64,000 bases of DNA from Sulfurimonas sp. GTDB taxonomy: Bacteria > Campylobacterota > Campylobacteria > Campylobacterales > Sulfurimonadaceae. The notes beneath the pieces were generated by a model. The model made no database searches. It was not told the DNA's origin and saw nothing but the letters and a program-made list of their open reading frames with translations. Position numbers and translations under genes: made by a program. Positions 17,468 through 26,642 of this stretch are shown here, in pieces; position 1 is the first letter of the stretch, and each line of letters begins with the position of its first letter. Location: positions 1-64,000 of the forward strand of contig NZ_JAQTLH010000009.1 in NCBI RefSeq assembly GCF_028714975.1. The letters run 5' to 3'.

Positions 17468-18990
17468 TCTATAATCTTTAGTCTAATCAATATGACAAGC
17501 TCTCGTTTTTCGTTTTTATCTGCCGATCTGGTAAAGAGCCCTCCGAGTAATGGAATATCTCCAAACATAGGAACTTTCTCTTTCTCTTTTGAGATAGAGT
17601 TATTTATAAGTCCGCCGATGAGAACCATATCGTTATCTTTTGCATAGATAACCGTTCCCGCCTCTTTTATATTTAGTATAGGCGCCGAAGCCACGACCAC
17701 TCCGTTGTCAGTATAGTTTACAACATCTTCTATGCTCGATGTTATCGGCACGACATTTAGCATAATCTTTCCATTCTCCATAACGGTAGGCGTAACACCC
17801 ATTGTTATACCGTGTAAAACATCCCTACGGTTATATGTTGCGTAACTTGTACTTGCAGACCCGCCCGTTCCTTGAGAAATCTGCACCTCTTTTTCCCAAA
17901 AAGGCATCAGTTTTCCTGAAGATATAGCAGCCGATTGACCGCTTAAAACGCTGATACTAGGATTTGAGAGCGTATCTACATCTCCTGATTCGCTAAGCGC
18001 CGTTATAACCGAAGAGAAATTTTTTGTAGTATAGTTCATAGTCCCCGCAACGGCACCGCTTAATCCCAAAGTTTGACTAAATTGGAACTGATCACCGCTT
18101 CTTAGAACACTATTTGCCACGGAATCCCAACTAACTCCCAATGAATGAGAGTCATTTAAAACTACCTCTAAAATTTTTGCCTCTATAAGAACTTGTTTAT
18201 TTGACTGTTTTTTAATCTTTTCTATAACGCTCTCTATAGCAGTGATATTGCTTCTCTTATCATGCACATTTAAAATTCCGCTAAATCTATTTAGCGTATA
18301 TTTTCCTTCTTTGCTAACAAGAGAGGCTATATTCTTTTCCAACTGCTCATAAAAATTATTTACCGTTGCGGGATTGTCAAATTTCAGTTTAAACTCCCCT
18401 TTTATACCGCTGCCTGAACCGCCTGAGCCCCCGCCTGAGGAGCCACCCGAAGAGCTTTTTGCAGAACTAAGCATATCGCCGCCTAGTTCAGTCGAATATG
18501 AAGTTGTTGAGTGTACATATGGAATAAAAAAACTTTTTTGCTCAAACTGTTTTACATGAAGAATATTTCCTTTTAACTCATAGAAACAATCTGCGATGCT
18601 CATAACAATATCAAGAGCCTCTTTTAGAGGAGCATCGTTAACCGAGATAGTCACTTCCGTACTTGTATCTATATCTTTATCTATAACAAGATTTAAACCT
18701 GAGAGCTGTGCCATAGTGTGTACGACATTATGGAAATTTGCATCTTTAGCCGAAAATGTAATTTTTCTATCATCGAAAACCGAAACATCTTGATATGCCT
18801 GAGGCAGAACCATTGCTGGAGCTTTGCTGTTTTTAGGTAAACTTTTAAACTCTTCTATCTCTTTGCCTGCACTTTTTATATTTTTCTTTTGAGCCGAGCC
18901 AATCTCATCCGATTTTTTTGATTCGGGAGTATGGTTAGCACATCCTAAAAAAAATAGAGCTATAAAAACTACTGAAATAAATGGAGCCAT
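17464..18990 (-). CDS. Secretin, MshL/GspD/PilQ family outer-membrane channel
   Basis: 508 residues. N-terminal lipoprotein-type signal with the lipobox FLGC. An STN domain (about 77-145, LNLVIDKDIDTSTEVTISVND) precedes a Gly/Ser-rich segment (about 180-198), an N1-like domain, and the C-terminal secretin core (about 265-508) with VLIEAKILEV, LSNPSISVLSGQSA and VPMFGDIPLLGGLFT. Multimers form the gated pore through which the pilus or secreted proteins pass. Length and domain order match MshL of MSHA pili better than the longer GspD. Confidence 0.92.
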   Translation of the reverse strand: MAPFISVVFIALFFLGCANHTPESKKSDEIGSAQKKNIKSAGKEIEEFKSLPKNSKAPAMVLPQAYQDVSVFDDRKITFSAKDANFHNVVHTMAQLSGLNLVIDKDIDTSTEVTISVNDAPLKEALDIVMSIADCFYELKGNILHVKQFEQKSFFIPYVHSTTSYSTELGGDMLSSAKSSSGGSSGGGSGGSGSGIKGEFKLKFDNPATVNNFYEQLEKNIASLVSKEGKYTLNRFSGILNVHDKRSNITAIESVIEKIKKQSNKQVLIEAKILEVVLNDSHSLGVSWDSVANSVLRSGDQFQFSQTLGLSGAVAGTMNYTTKNFSSVITALSESGDVDTLSNPSISVLSGQSAAISSGKLMPFWEKEVQISQGTGGSASTSYATYNRRDVLHGITMGVTPTVMENGKIMLNVVPITSSIEDVVNYTDNGVVVASAPILNIKEAGTVIYAKDNDMVLIGGLINNSISKEKEKVPMFGDIPLLGGLFTRSADKNEKRELVILIRLKIIE

Positions 18991-19466
18991 TTTAATCCTT
19001 TTTTATTTTTTAATAAAACACTGTTATCTTTAATCTCAACCACTTTTGCATCTTCAATACTACTGCCTTCTCGCACAATAACACCGTTTATTATAGCGAC
19101 TTTATCATTAGGGTAGAGAGCTTCAAGTTTGTAGTGGTACTCTTTTTCTACAATTTTTTCACCTTGTTGTGAAGCTGCATTTACAACTTTCTCCTCGGGA
19201 TAAAAAAATTCATCCGCTATCCACCCGCTATTTTCTTCTCTTTTCTTTACTCTCTCTTGAATCTCTTTATAGAGCATATATTTTTCCTCTATTTTGAGGT
19301 ACATATCTACTTTTTGGCTTAGCTCTTTGTTTGAGTACTCTTCATAACTCGCAAATAGATAACTTGCATTTGGAACAATATCTTCATTAAAAAAGTAGAT
19401 ACCAGAAGCTACTATAAAAGGAGAGACCAGTATCGCCAACTGCTTGTTACTTAGATATAGTTGCAT
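18969..19466 (-). CDS. MshK/GspC/PilP-like assembly protein
   Basis: 165 residues with one N-terminal membrane helix (about 9-26), a helical middle part and a C-terminal beta domain: EALYPNDKVAIINGVIVREG, then AKVVEIKDNSVLLKN and a final GLKWLHLF. This small barrel-like pattern (a single NG-x-x-x-x-E-G turn followed by ...I...V.L) is that of the GspB/GspC/MshK/PilP homology region, which links the inner-membrane complex to the secretin. The next gene is the secretin, overlapping by 22 bases. Assignment is by pattern and position. Confidence 0.65.
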   Translation of the reverse strand: MQLYLSNKQLAILVSPFIVASGIYFFNEDIVPNASYLFASYEEYSNKELSQKVDMYLKIEEKYMLYKEIQERVKKREENSGWIADEFFYPEEKVVNAASQQGEKIVEKEYHYKLEALYPNDKVAIINGVIVREGSSIEDAKVVEIKDNSVLLKNKKGLKWLHLFQ

Positions 19467-19941
19467 TGCTCTCCCCGTTATATGGCTGGATTAACTGAAT
19501 TTTACCAGTTATATTTTTTTTATCCGTTTTGAACTCTAAAAATTGCAAAAATCCACCCTCATACTCTAAATTTACAAGTTCTCTTATATTTCTAACACCG
19601 TAAGTGTCTATCTTATAGGAAAAATCGATATTTTGAGAAACATCCTCTTTATAAAAATATTTATCTACAGACATATTATAGTTATGTGCATTATTGTCAT
19701 AAAATCTTACTATATTTAATGCTCCCTCATCAAACCTGCTTGGTTGAGTCTTAATCATTGGGTAAATTGAATCTTTCAGCCAAGAGTTGATTTGAGAGAT
19801 TTTTTGTAGTCTGTTTATCTCTTGCTGATGTTTTTTATTTAAAGCTTCTATCCTAACTTTTTCATTTTCAAACCATGAAATAAGCCCGACCATTAAAACG
19901 CTAAGAGTAAGATTTATAGTGATTATAATAATATTTTTCAT
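19447..19941 (-). CDS. PilO/MshJ-like inner-membrane alignment protein
   Basis: 164 residues with a single N-terminal transmembrane helix (about 4-22), a coiled-coil-prone stretch (EALNKKHQQEINRLQKISQI, about 33-52) and a C-terminal alpha/beta region containing LEYEGGFLQFLEFKTDKKN. The size, topology and the short L-E-Y-x-G-x-F-x-x-F-L motif suit the PilO/GspM/MshJ group, which pairs with PilN/GspL. It overlaps both neighbours (4 bases with the PilM/N-like gene, 20 with the next). Confidence 0.7.
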   Translation of the reverse strand: MKNIIIITINLTLSVLMVGLISWFENEKVRIEALNKKHQQEINRLQKISQINSWLKDSIYPMIKTQPSRFDEGALNIVRFYDNNAHNYNMSVDKYFYKEDVSQNIDFSYKIDTYGVRNIRELVNLEYEGGFLQFLEFKTDKKNITGKIQLIQPYNGESNATISK

Positions 19942-21338
19942 CCTCTTCTCTTTCTCGCGATAGGTGCTTTTGGCTCCTCTTTTTTATTGTTTATAATTAC
20001 CGTTGATGCAAAATTTAGTTTTTTATAGTCCGTCTGTTTTATATAGGTGTGTTTTAAAGTCATATTTATATCGTCAAACTCTTTATAAAATCTTTTTTCA
20101 AACTCGTAAAGAGACTCTAGCGTGTTAAAAGATTTTTTAAATGCTGCCTTTAATTCAATATTTCCATCAATATAGTTCCACTCAAAAGTCTCTGCTTTTT
20201 GTAATTTTATAAGCGGTTTTAATACCGTTATAAGGTCTACGGGATGATACTCGAGATGCTTTTCTACGATTTCGAGATAATTTAGGCTCTTTTGCAACTC
20301 GCCTTGAGGATATGTTTGTGTATTTTTAACAATTTTGGTCAATCTATCTTTAATTGTTTCATATTTTTCAAATGAGTCGCTATAAGATAAATATTTTTCA
20401 ACAGTAAAAAAAGAGAGAACTAAAAGAGGTACGAAAGATGCAATAAATAAAATTTTAGAAACCAGTTTGTACTGTTTTATACCATGCACGGAAATCGGTA
20501 AAAATTGAAATTTTTTAGGTACAAAAAGAGCCCCGAGTGCAATTATATATGATTGAACATCCTCATTTTCTATGCCGCGAATGAATGTATTTGGATATAA
20601 AATTGTTATGTTTATATCAGAGATGGACAGATATAGATGTTCGGCAATAGTGTCGTCTATGGCTATAGTTCCGCTAAAAGCTATGGTTGAGAATTTTATA
20701 TCCCTAAACTGCCCTTTTACATAATTAATCGTTTGATTAATCTCTGCTACCATATTGAGTATTCTTAACTCTGCATTTCTTGCAACCACCGAGTTTGTAC
20801 GGCTATATACAATCTCATTTTTATGAACCGCAATCGTAGTAATTTTATTTGAACTTGTATATATAGAGAAGTAACTCTCCTCTTTTATGCACTCTTGCGA
20901 TATGCCAAAAAGAGCAAATTTGCTTAATGTAGAACTCTCTATTTGAGATATATCATCGATTAAATTGAGTCTATCCAGATACTCTTTTTCATAAACTCCG
21001 TCTACTTGGTAGGTGCTGTTTTCACTCTTCTCTTTTTGCGCTATCTCATAATAGTTAAACATCAACTTTCGGTTAGCCGTCTGTTCTGCAAGTTTTAGCA
21101 GAATCGAACCCCTAATGACAGCATCATTTTTTATAACGGATGCAAGAGAGACCTTTTCATCTACTTCTTCATCTTGGTCTATGCTAAGAAAGAAATTTTC
21201 TCTGTTTTTTATGTGTAGCGGAAGTTCCGATAAATCTATAATATGATGTTCGGCAAGAGAATAAACATTACCTTTTTTTTCTATGTCTAAGGCAATTACA
21301 TAATTATCTTGTATATCTAAAGCACAGAGTCGGTTCAT
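19938..21338 (-). CDS. PilM/PilN- or GspL-like actin-fold plus membrane protein
   Basis: The preferred start is the ATG at 21338 (MNRLCALDIQDN), preceded by AAGAGA, giving 466 residues; an upstream ATG at 21428 would add 30 residues that look non-coding. Residues 1-290 form an ASKHA-like region (ALDIQDNYVIALDIE at the start, TIAFSGTI later). A single transmembrane helix follows (about 308-325) and then a periplasmic coiled coil and ferredoxin-like part ending in basic residues ARKRRG. This is the GspL/MshI layout, PilM and PilN in one chain. It is the first gene of the operon, divergent from mutS. Confidence 0.72.
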   Translation of the reverse strand: MNRLCALDIQDNYVIALDIEKKGNVYSLAEHHIIDLSELPLHIKNRENFFLSIDQDEEVDEKVSLASVIKNDAVIRGSILLKLAEQTANRKLMFNYYEIAQKEKSENSTYQVDGVYEKEYLDRLNLIDDISQIESSTLSKFALFGISQECIKEESYFSIYTSSNKITTIAVHKNEIVYSRTNSVVARNAELRILNMVAEINQTINYVKGQFRDIKFSTIAFSGTIAIDDTIAEHLYLSISDINITILYPNTFIRGIENEDVQSYIIALGALFVPKKFQFLPISVHGIKQYKLVSKILFIASFVPLLVLSFFTVEKYLSYSDSFEKYETIKDRLTKIVKNTQTYPQGELQKSLNYLEIVEKHLEYHPVDLITVLKPLIKLQKAETFEWNYIDGNIELKAAFKKSFNTLESLYEFEKRFYKEFDDINMTLKHTYIKQTDYKKLNFASTVIINNKKEEPKAPIARKRRG

Positions 21339-21399
21339 AAAATCTCTTATATTATTTTTTAATTTAAAAAAAAATGTGTAATACTTCCTAAAATGGGTT

Positions 21400-21405
21400 A
21401 TTGTA
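21400..21405 (-). promoter_or_regulatory. Possible -10 element of the secretion operon
   Basis: TACAAT on the minus strand lies 62 bases upstream of the preferred start at 21338 and downstream of the alternative ATG at 21428, which supports the shorter start. No clear -35 is seen. Confidence 0.35.
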
Positions 21406-21510
21406 GCTAAGTTTGATTGTAAAAGCAATTAATATAGCCGTGTTTTTTGTTAATATATATGATTTTTGCAATTTTTACATATAAAGAGTACCTCTAAATG
21501 CTCTTTATGC

Positions 21511-21516
21511 TATAAT
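21511..21516 (+). promoter_or_regulatory. -10 promoter element of mutS
   Basis: TGCTATAAT gives an extended -10 with TATAAT 32 bases before the mutS ATG at 21549. Confidence 0.5.
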
Positions 21517-21548
21517 CTCAACCTTAAAAAACCACAAAAAAGTCATAA

Positions 21549-24500
21549 ATGCGCTCATCCGATATAGATTCTCTCCTAAACAACAAAGATAAACTCTTAA
21601 CTCAAACATACTTTGATTTGCAGAGATATTTTGAGAAAAAATACGGCAGAGACACTGTTGTTTTCATGGAGATAGGAACTTTTTTTGAGGTTTATGAAGT
21701 CAATAATGATGAAGAGCAGGTAGGCAAAGCAAAAGAGATAGCCGAACTCTTAAACATTCAACTCACCAAAAAAAATAAAAGTATTATAGAAAATAGCGAT
21801 AAGAATCCGCTCTTAGCAGGTGTTCCCGCGGTATCGTTTGAGAGATACTTAAGCCGTCTTATTGCAGAGCAGAAATATACCGTCATCGTAGTAAAACAAA
21901 AAGGAAACCCTCCCAAAATAAGCAGATATATCTCTCAAATAGTCTCTCCCGGAACAAATTTTGACTATGTGCTTGATAATGACGACAACTATATAGTCTC
22001 TATATTAGTGGATAAATTTAGGGGCATATATGCGGTAGGTTATAGTGCCATCGATGTAACGACTGGAAAAACTTGGCTTTATGAGAGTCACGGAACAAGT
22101 GAAGACCCTGCTTATGCGCTTGATGAAGTGTTTAATCTTTTAAATACATATAAAACATCCGAAGTAGTCGTTACATTTTTAGACGGTGTTGATGATCAGC
22201 GCCATGTTATGCAGTATCTCGAAATTCCTGAACACTATAACTACAGCATAAATAACCAAAGACCGAAAATAGAGTTTCAAAACGAACTCTTTTGCGAAGT
22301 GTATCAGATTCAGTCACTTCTCTCCGCCATTGAGCATCTGGATTTAGAGAGAAATCCGATGATAACGGAGTCGCTCTCTATACTTATCCACTTTATCATA
22401 GAACATGATATACATATCATTCAAAAACTTGACTATCCAAAAATCATAGACAATCGCCGTTTTATCTATCTTGGAAACAGTGCCTTGGAGCAGATGGGCG
22501 TAATATCAAAAGATAAAAAAGAGTTTACGCTTCTTAAAATGCTGGATAAAAGTGCAACGGCAATCGGGCGCAGGCTTTTAAAAGAGAGACTCTTAAATCC
22601 CATTATGAATAAAGTCGAGCTTGAGAGAAGATATGATTTGATAGAAAAAGTCGCCTCGCATACACGCTACCTCGATGAAGTGATGCGCGGTATTTACGAC
22701 TTAGAGAGGTTGTCTCGCAGACTTGTTTTAGGGAAACTTCACCCTTTTGAGATGAATCATATATATGACTCGATGCTTAGCGTAAAAGAGTTGATGTCTT
22801 ATGCTAAAAAACATAAGATTCAAAAGACATCTTTTCATGAGAGCGAAGTGGATGAGTTTTTAAGAGATATATCAAAAAGTATCGATTTGGACATCTCCCG
22901 CCGTTTTACAAATGCGACTATTGATGAGAATTTTTTGATGAGCGGAGTCGATGAGGCGATTGACACTTTGGCAAAAGAGAACAGAACGATTTTAATTGCG
23001 TTTGAAGATATTATGGCAAAAATCGAACTTCTTTTAGAGGGCGCAAATGCAAACAGCACAAACGCTTTGGTAACTCTCGGATTACTCGAAAAAGAGGGTT
23101 ACTACATATCTCTTAGCAAAAATAGATTTTCAATGATAGAGTCGGAATTTTATAAACATGAAGACTTTAAGAATTTTACGGTTAAAAAACTGACAAACAG
23201 CGTAAAAATAACATCCGCTTTTACGGATAATCTCTCCGATAGGATTATGAAAAACCGCCGTAAAATAGTCTCATTGGTAAGAGATAGATTTATCGCTCTT
23301 CAAGAAGTTTACGAGAGAAGATATGCACTTTTATTTGACCGTATTATTGCTTATGTGGCGGATTTGGATGTGGGTGTCAGCTCATCTAAAGTTGCGCAGT
23401 CGTACAACCACTCAAGACCTATGATAGTAGATGTAGAGAGTGATGAAAATTTTATGCACCTTATGCAGCTTCGCCATCCCCTCATCGAGATACAAAGCAG
23501 AAGCGGTATCTATGTTCCAAACGATATCGTAATGGGAAATCGTGCATATATGGATCTGCCGCACCCAAAGAGTGTTATGCTTGATGTAGGCGTGCATGAC
23601 GGATATGAGATAAACGGTGTTCTGCTTTACGGGATAAACTCAAGCGGAAAATCATCGCTTATGAAGAGTATAGGTCTAAGCGTACTTATGGCACAAGCCG
23701 GCTTTTTCGTAAGTGCATCCGTTATGAAGTTTTCTCTTTTTGATTCGCTCTTTACACGGATAGTTTCAAGAGACAACCTTGCTAAAGGGCTTTCAACTTT
23801 TGCGGTAGAGATGTTGGAGCTAAAAAACATCTTTAACCGTGCAACCGTTCGCTCACTCATACTCGGAGATGAGATAAGCCACGGGACGGAGACGCTCTCG
23901 GGTGTTGCAATAGTCTCAAGCGCCATAATAAAACTCTCCGCTCTTCGCTCAATCTTTCTTTTTGCCACGCATCTGCATCAGCTCTCAACCATGAGAGAGA
24001 TAAGAACTTTAAAAAATGTCGTAGATTTGCACCTAAGCGTTGAGTATGACGAGATAGCGGATAAGCTTATTTTTAACAGAGTTCTTCAAGCGGGAAGCGG
24101 CAGCAGCATCTATGGACTAGAGTTTGCAAAATCGCTTCACATGGATAGTGAGTTTTTGGATATAGCAAATAAAATAAGAAAAAGGCTTGCAAAAGATTTT
24201 GATGAGCTGGAACTTCTTGTAAAGAAAAAAACAAGCAAATACAACAAAGAGCTTTACATCACAAAATGCGTAATTTGCGGAGCGATGGCTGAGGATGTTC
24301 ACCATATAAACCACAAATCACAAGCCGATAGCGGCGGTTTTATAGGGCACTTTCATAAAGACTCAAAACATAATCTTATCCCGCTTTGCAGGGAACATCA
24401 CAAAGAGATACATGAGGGTAAAATCAGGGTAGACGGTTTTGTTATGACAAGTAACGGTTTAGAGTTAAAATATGAAGAGCAGTTAAGAAAAAAAGATAAG

Positions 24501-24560
24501 AAAAGTGTTGAGCCTGAGATAAATGAAGTAAAAATATTTACTTTGGAGGATTGGGAGTAG
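21549..24560 (+). CDS. mutS: MutS family protein with C-terminal HNH domain (MutS7-like)
   Basis: 1003 residues, longer than MutS1 (about 850). The N-terminal mismatch-recognition domain is present, with [12 protein letters not shown] carrying the F-x-E motif (about 37-48). Core and clamp domains follow, then the ATPase with Walker [10 protein letters not shown] (695-703) and GDEISHGTE. Residues about 907-960 form a zinc-type HNH nuclease module: C907-x2-C910, the VHHINHKS histidines, and C947-x2-HH with [11 protein letters not shown]. Fusion of MutS to HNH is the hallmark of the MutS7 lineage known from Epsilonproteobacteria, some giant viruses and octocoral mitochondria. It could recognise a mismatch and nick DNA in one protein. 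No mutL or mutH is nearby. Confidence 0.92.
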   Translation: MRSSDIDSLLNNKDKLLTQTYFDLQRYFEKKYGRDTVVFMEIGTFFEVYEVNNDEEQVGKAKEIAELLNIQLTKKNKSIIENSDKNPLLAGVPAVSFERYLSRLIAEQKYTVIVVKQKGNPPKISRYISQIVSPGTNFDYVLDNDDNYIVSILVDKFRGIYAVGYSAIDVTTGKTWLYESHGTSEDPAYALDEVFNLLNTYKTSEVVVTFLDGVDDQRHVMQYLEIPEHYNYSINNQRPKIEFQNELFCEVYQIQSLLSAIEHLDLERNPMITESLSILIHFIIEHDIHIIQKLDYPKIIDNRRFIYLGNSALEQMGVISKDKKEFTLLKMLDKSATAIGRRLLKERLLNPIMNKVELERRYDLIEKVASHTRYLDEVMRGIYDLERLSRRLVLGKLHPFEMNHIYDSMLSVKELMSYAKKHKIQKTSFHESEVDEFLRDISKSIDLDISRRFTNATIDENFLMSGVDEAIDTLAKENRTILIAFEDIMAKIELLLEGANANSTNALVTLGLLEKEGYYISLSKNRFSMIESEFYKHEDFKNFTVKKLTNSVKITSAFTDNLSDRIMKNRRKIVSLVRDRFIALQEVYERRYALLFDRIIAYVADLDVGVSSSKVAQSYNHSRPMIVDVESDENFMHLMQLRHPLIEIQSRSGIYVPNDIVMGNRAYMDLPHPKSVMLDVGVHDGYEINGVLLYGINSSGKSSLMKSIGLSVLMAQAGFFVSASVMKFSLFDSLFTRIVSRDNLAKGLSTFAVEMLELKNIFNRATVRSLILGDEISHGTETLSGVAIVSSAIIKLSALRSIFLFATHLHQLSTMREIRTLKNVVDLHLSVEYDEIADKLIFNRVLQAGSGSSIYGLEFAKSLHMDSEFLDIANKIRKRLAKDFDELELLVKKKTSKYNKELYITKCVICGAMAEDVHHINHKSQADSGGFIGHFHKDSKHNLIPLCREHHKEIHEGKIRVDGFVMTSNGLELKYEEQLRKKDKKSVEPEINEVKIFTLEDWE

Positions 24561-24573
24561 AGTTTTTTAATCT

Positions 24574-25785
24574 CTACTTCTTTGCACCCTGTAACTTCTG
24601 TTTTAAAATAATTTTTCCTGCTTCAACGCCCGGTTGGTTGTATGCATCTATGTGCATAAACTTCGCACATACTGATGTTAAAAGCTCATACTCGTACATC
24701 AGACTTGCAATACTTCTCTCGCTAACACTGTCTATTGTCATCACGTCACACGGTATGTCTTCTAAATTATTTATAGACTCTATAGTTGCATCCGCTTGTT
24801 TATTTATAAGCGATGAGAACTCTATATTATCAAGATAATCAAGCTCGCTAAGACCTTCAAGTTTTATCTGCGGAATTACAAGATTGTTATCGAAATGTTC
24901 TACTTTTATAACGCTTAGAGTTTTATCTCTTCTGCCCTCAACGATAAGCTGTAAAAAGGAGTGCTGATCAATGGGTCCGATTATTCCCATCGGAGTAAGT
25001 CCTTGTCTTGCTCCGTTTACATCGATTTTACCTAAACTCTCGCCCCATAATTGAATGTACCATTTGTTAAACCCCTCTAACCTTGAAGAGTAGGAAAAAA
25101 CTACATTGATATTAAAACAACTTTTATTCTCTACAAAAAATCTAGCTTTTTTAAGTACTCTAAAATAGACTTCTCCTTGGTTAAAAAAAGAGTCGTATAT
25201 ATCTTTAATTCCGTTTAGAAGTTTATCTATATCTATACCGACGATTGCAAGAGGAACTAGTCCAACGGCACTAAAAACCGAAAATCTCCCGCCTACATTT
25301 TTAGGAATTTCAAAACTTTTTATATCGTTTGCTTTTGCATAAGCATTTAACTTTGAGTCGCTCTCGGTTATAACAAGAGTGTTATCTTTATTACACTTGA
25401 TTAAAGAGTTTATATACTTAAAAATAGCAACCGTCTCAACCGTCGTGCCGGACTTAGATATAACGATAAAAAGAGTGTCGCTAAGATCTAAATTTTGGAT
25501 TTTTGATTTTATATCTATTGGGTCTGTTGTCTCTAAAAAGTAGAGTTTTTTGCTCAACTGCTTAGAGTGTTTTAAAAATTTATATATAGCATAAGTTCCA
25601 AGTGTGCTACCGCCTATACCGATTACGACTATGTTTTTTTGTTTTACGGTTGAAGCATACTCTTTATAACTTGAAGTATCTGCAAAAGCGAGGTTATAGT
25701 ACCCTATAAACTCTTTTTCTTTTACAATCTCGCCAAAAACATCATCATCGGATATAGTAGGATTGAAATTATGCTGATACTTCAT
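24574..25785 (-). CDS. pgi: Glucose-6-phosphate isomerase
   Basis: 403 residues, the short form found in Campylobacterota (typical Pgi is 450-550). Interconverts glucose-6-phosphate and fructose-6-phosphate. SIS-type sugar-phosphate binding is seen in VIGIGGSTLGTYAI (about 53-66) and VISKSGTTVETVA (about 107-119), and the C-terminal active site in GPIDQHSFLQL and the terminal QPGVEAGK segment. It follows galU by 2 bases, so the pair supplies glucose-derived sugar nucleotides, probably for surface glycans assembled with the pglB product upstream. Confidence 0.94.
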   Translation of the reverse strand: MKYQHNFNPTISDDDVFGEIVKEKEFIGYYNLAFADTSSYKEYASTVKQKNIVVIGIGGSTLGTYAIYKFLKHSKQLSKKLYFLETTDPIDIKSKIQNLDLSDTLFIVISKSGTTVETVAIFKYINSLIKCNKDNTLVITESDSKLNAYAKANDIKSFEIPKNVGGRFSVFSAVGLVPLAIVGIDIDKLLNGIKDIYDSFFNQGEVYFRVLKKARFFVENKSCFNINVVFSYSSRLEGFNKWYIQLWGESLGKIDVNGARQGLTPMGIIGPIDQHSFLQLIVEGRRDKTLSVIKVEHFDNNLVIPQIKLEGLSELDYLDNIEFSSLINKQADATIESINNLEDIPCDVMTIDSVSERSIASLMYEYELLTSVCAKFMHIDAYNQPGVEAGKIILKQKLQGAKK

Positions 25786-25787
25786 TT

Positions 25788-26630
25788 TTATGCCTTGCTT
25801 TTGTTATAAAAGTAGTTCGTAGCCTCTACAAATCCGTCAACGCTTCCGCAGTCGAATCTTTTGCCCTTAAATTTATATGCTATAACTTTACCTTTTTTTG
25901 CCTGAGCTAAAAGCGCATCTGTAATTTGAATCTCTCCGCCTTTTCCCGGTTTTGTCTCTCTTATGATATCAAAAATATCGGGTGTGAGTATATATCTTCC
26001 GATAATAGCCAAGTTTGACGGTGCATCTTTAGGTTCAGGTTTTTCTACCATATCCGTTACTCTAAATATACCGCTCTCTTCTTCATTACCTGCGATAACG
26101 CCGTATTTGTTGCTGTCTTCTGCAGGTATCTCTTCGACTGCAACGATAGAGCACTGATATTTTTCATATAGTTTTACCATTTGAGATAAAACGGAATCAC
26201 CGCCGTCATTGTCGCATAAATCATCCGCTAAGATTACGGCAAACGGTTCATATCCGATAATAGGCTCACCGCAAAGAATCGCATGACCCAAACCTTTCAT
26301 CTCTATCTGTCTGGTGTATGAAAAAGTACATTTTGTAATAACTGATCTTATTTCAGTTAAATAGTGCTCTTTAGATGTACCTTTGATCTGATGTTCAAGC
26401 TCATAAGAGATATCAAAATGATCCTCAATCGCGCGCTTTCCGCGACCTGTTACAATAGCCATATTTCCTACACCTGCACCGAGTGCTTCTTCTACACCGT
26501 ATTGTAAAAGCGGTTTTGTAAGAATCGGGAGCATCTCTTTTGGTATAGCTTTTGTAGCCGGAAGGAATCTAGTTCCGTAACCCGCTGCGGGGAAAAGACA
26601 TTTTTTAATTTTTGTAGTATTTTGAGGCAT
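25788..26630 (-). CDS. galU: UTP-glucose-1-phosphate uridylyltransferase
   Basis: 280 residues. The nucleotidyltransferase signature LFPAAGYGTRFLPATKAIPKE is near the N-terminus (about 12-32), and downstream EKPEPKDAPSNLAIIGRYIL and the C-terminal RFDCGSVDGF are typical GalU segments. It makes UDP-glucose from UTP and glucose-1-phosphate. Length matches bacterial GalU. It is placed between pglB and pgi on the same strand with gaps of 12 and 2 bases, consistent with one transcription unit for glycan precursor supply. Confidence 0.95.
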   Translation of the reverse strand: MPQNTTKIKKCLFPAAGYGTRFLPATKAIPKEMLPILTKPLLQYGVEEALGAGVGNMAIVTGRGKRAIEDHFDISYELEHQIKGTSKEHYLTEIRSVITKCTFSYTRQIEMKGLGHAILCGEPIIGYEPFAVILADDLCDNDGGDSVLSQMVKLYEKYQCSIVAVEEIPAEDSNKYGVIAGNEEESGIFRVTDMVEKPEPKDAPSNLAIIGRYILTPDIFDIIRETKPGKGGEIQITDALLAQAKKGKVIAYKFKGKRFDCGSVDGFVEATNYFYNKSKA

Positions 26631-26642
26631 TTACTAACCTTT

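Noticed and set aside
21339-21428. Extra 30 N-terminal residues of the GspL-like protein
   Set aside because: The stretch is Phe/Lys/Asn-rich without domain sense, no ribosome site precedes its ATG, while AAGAGA precedes the ATG at 21338 and a likely -10 lies between the two.
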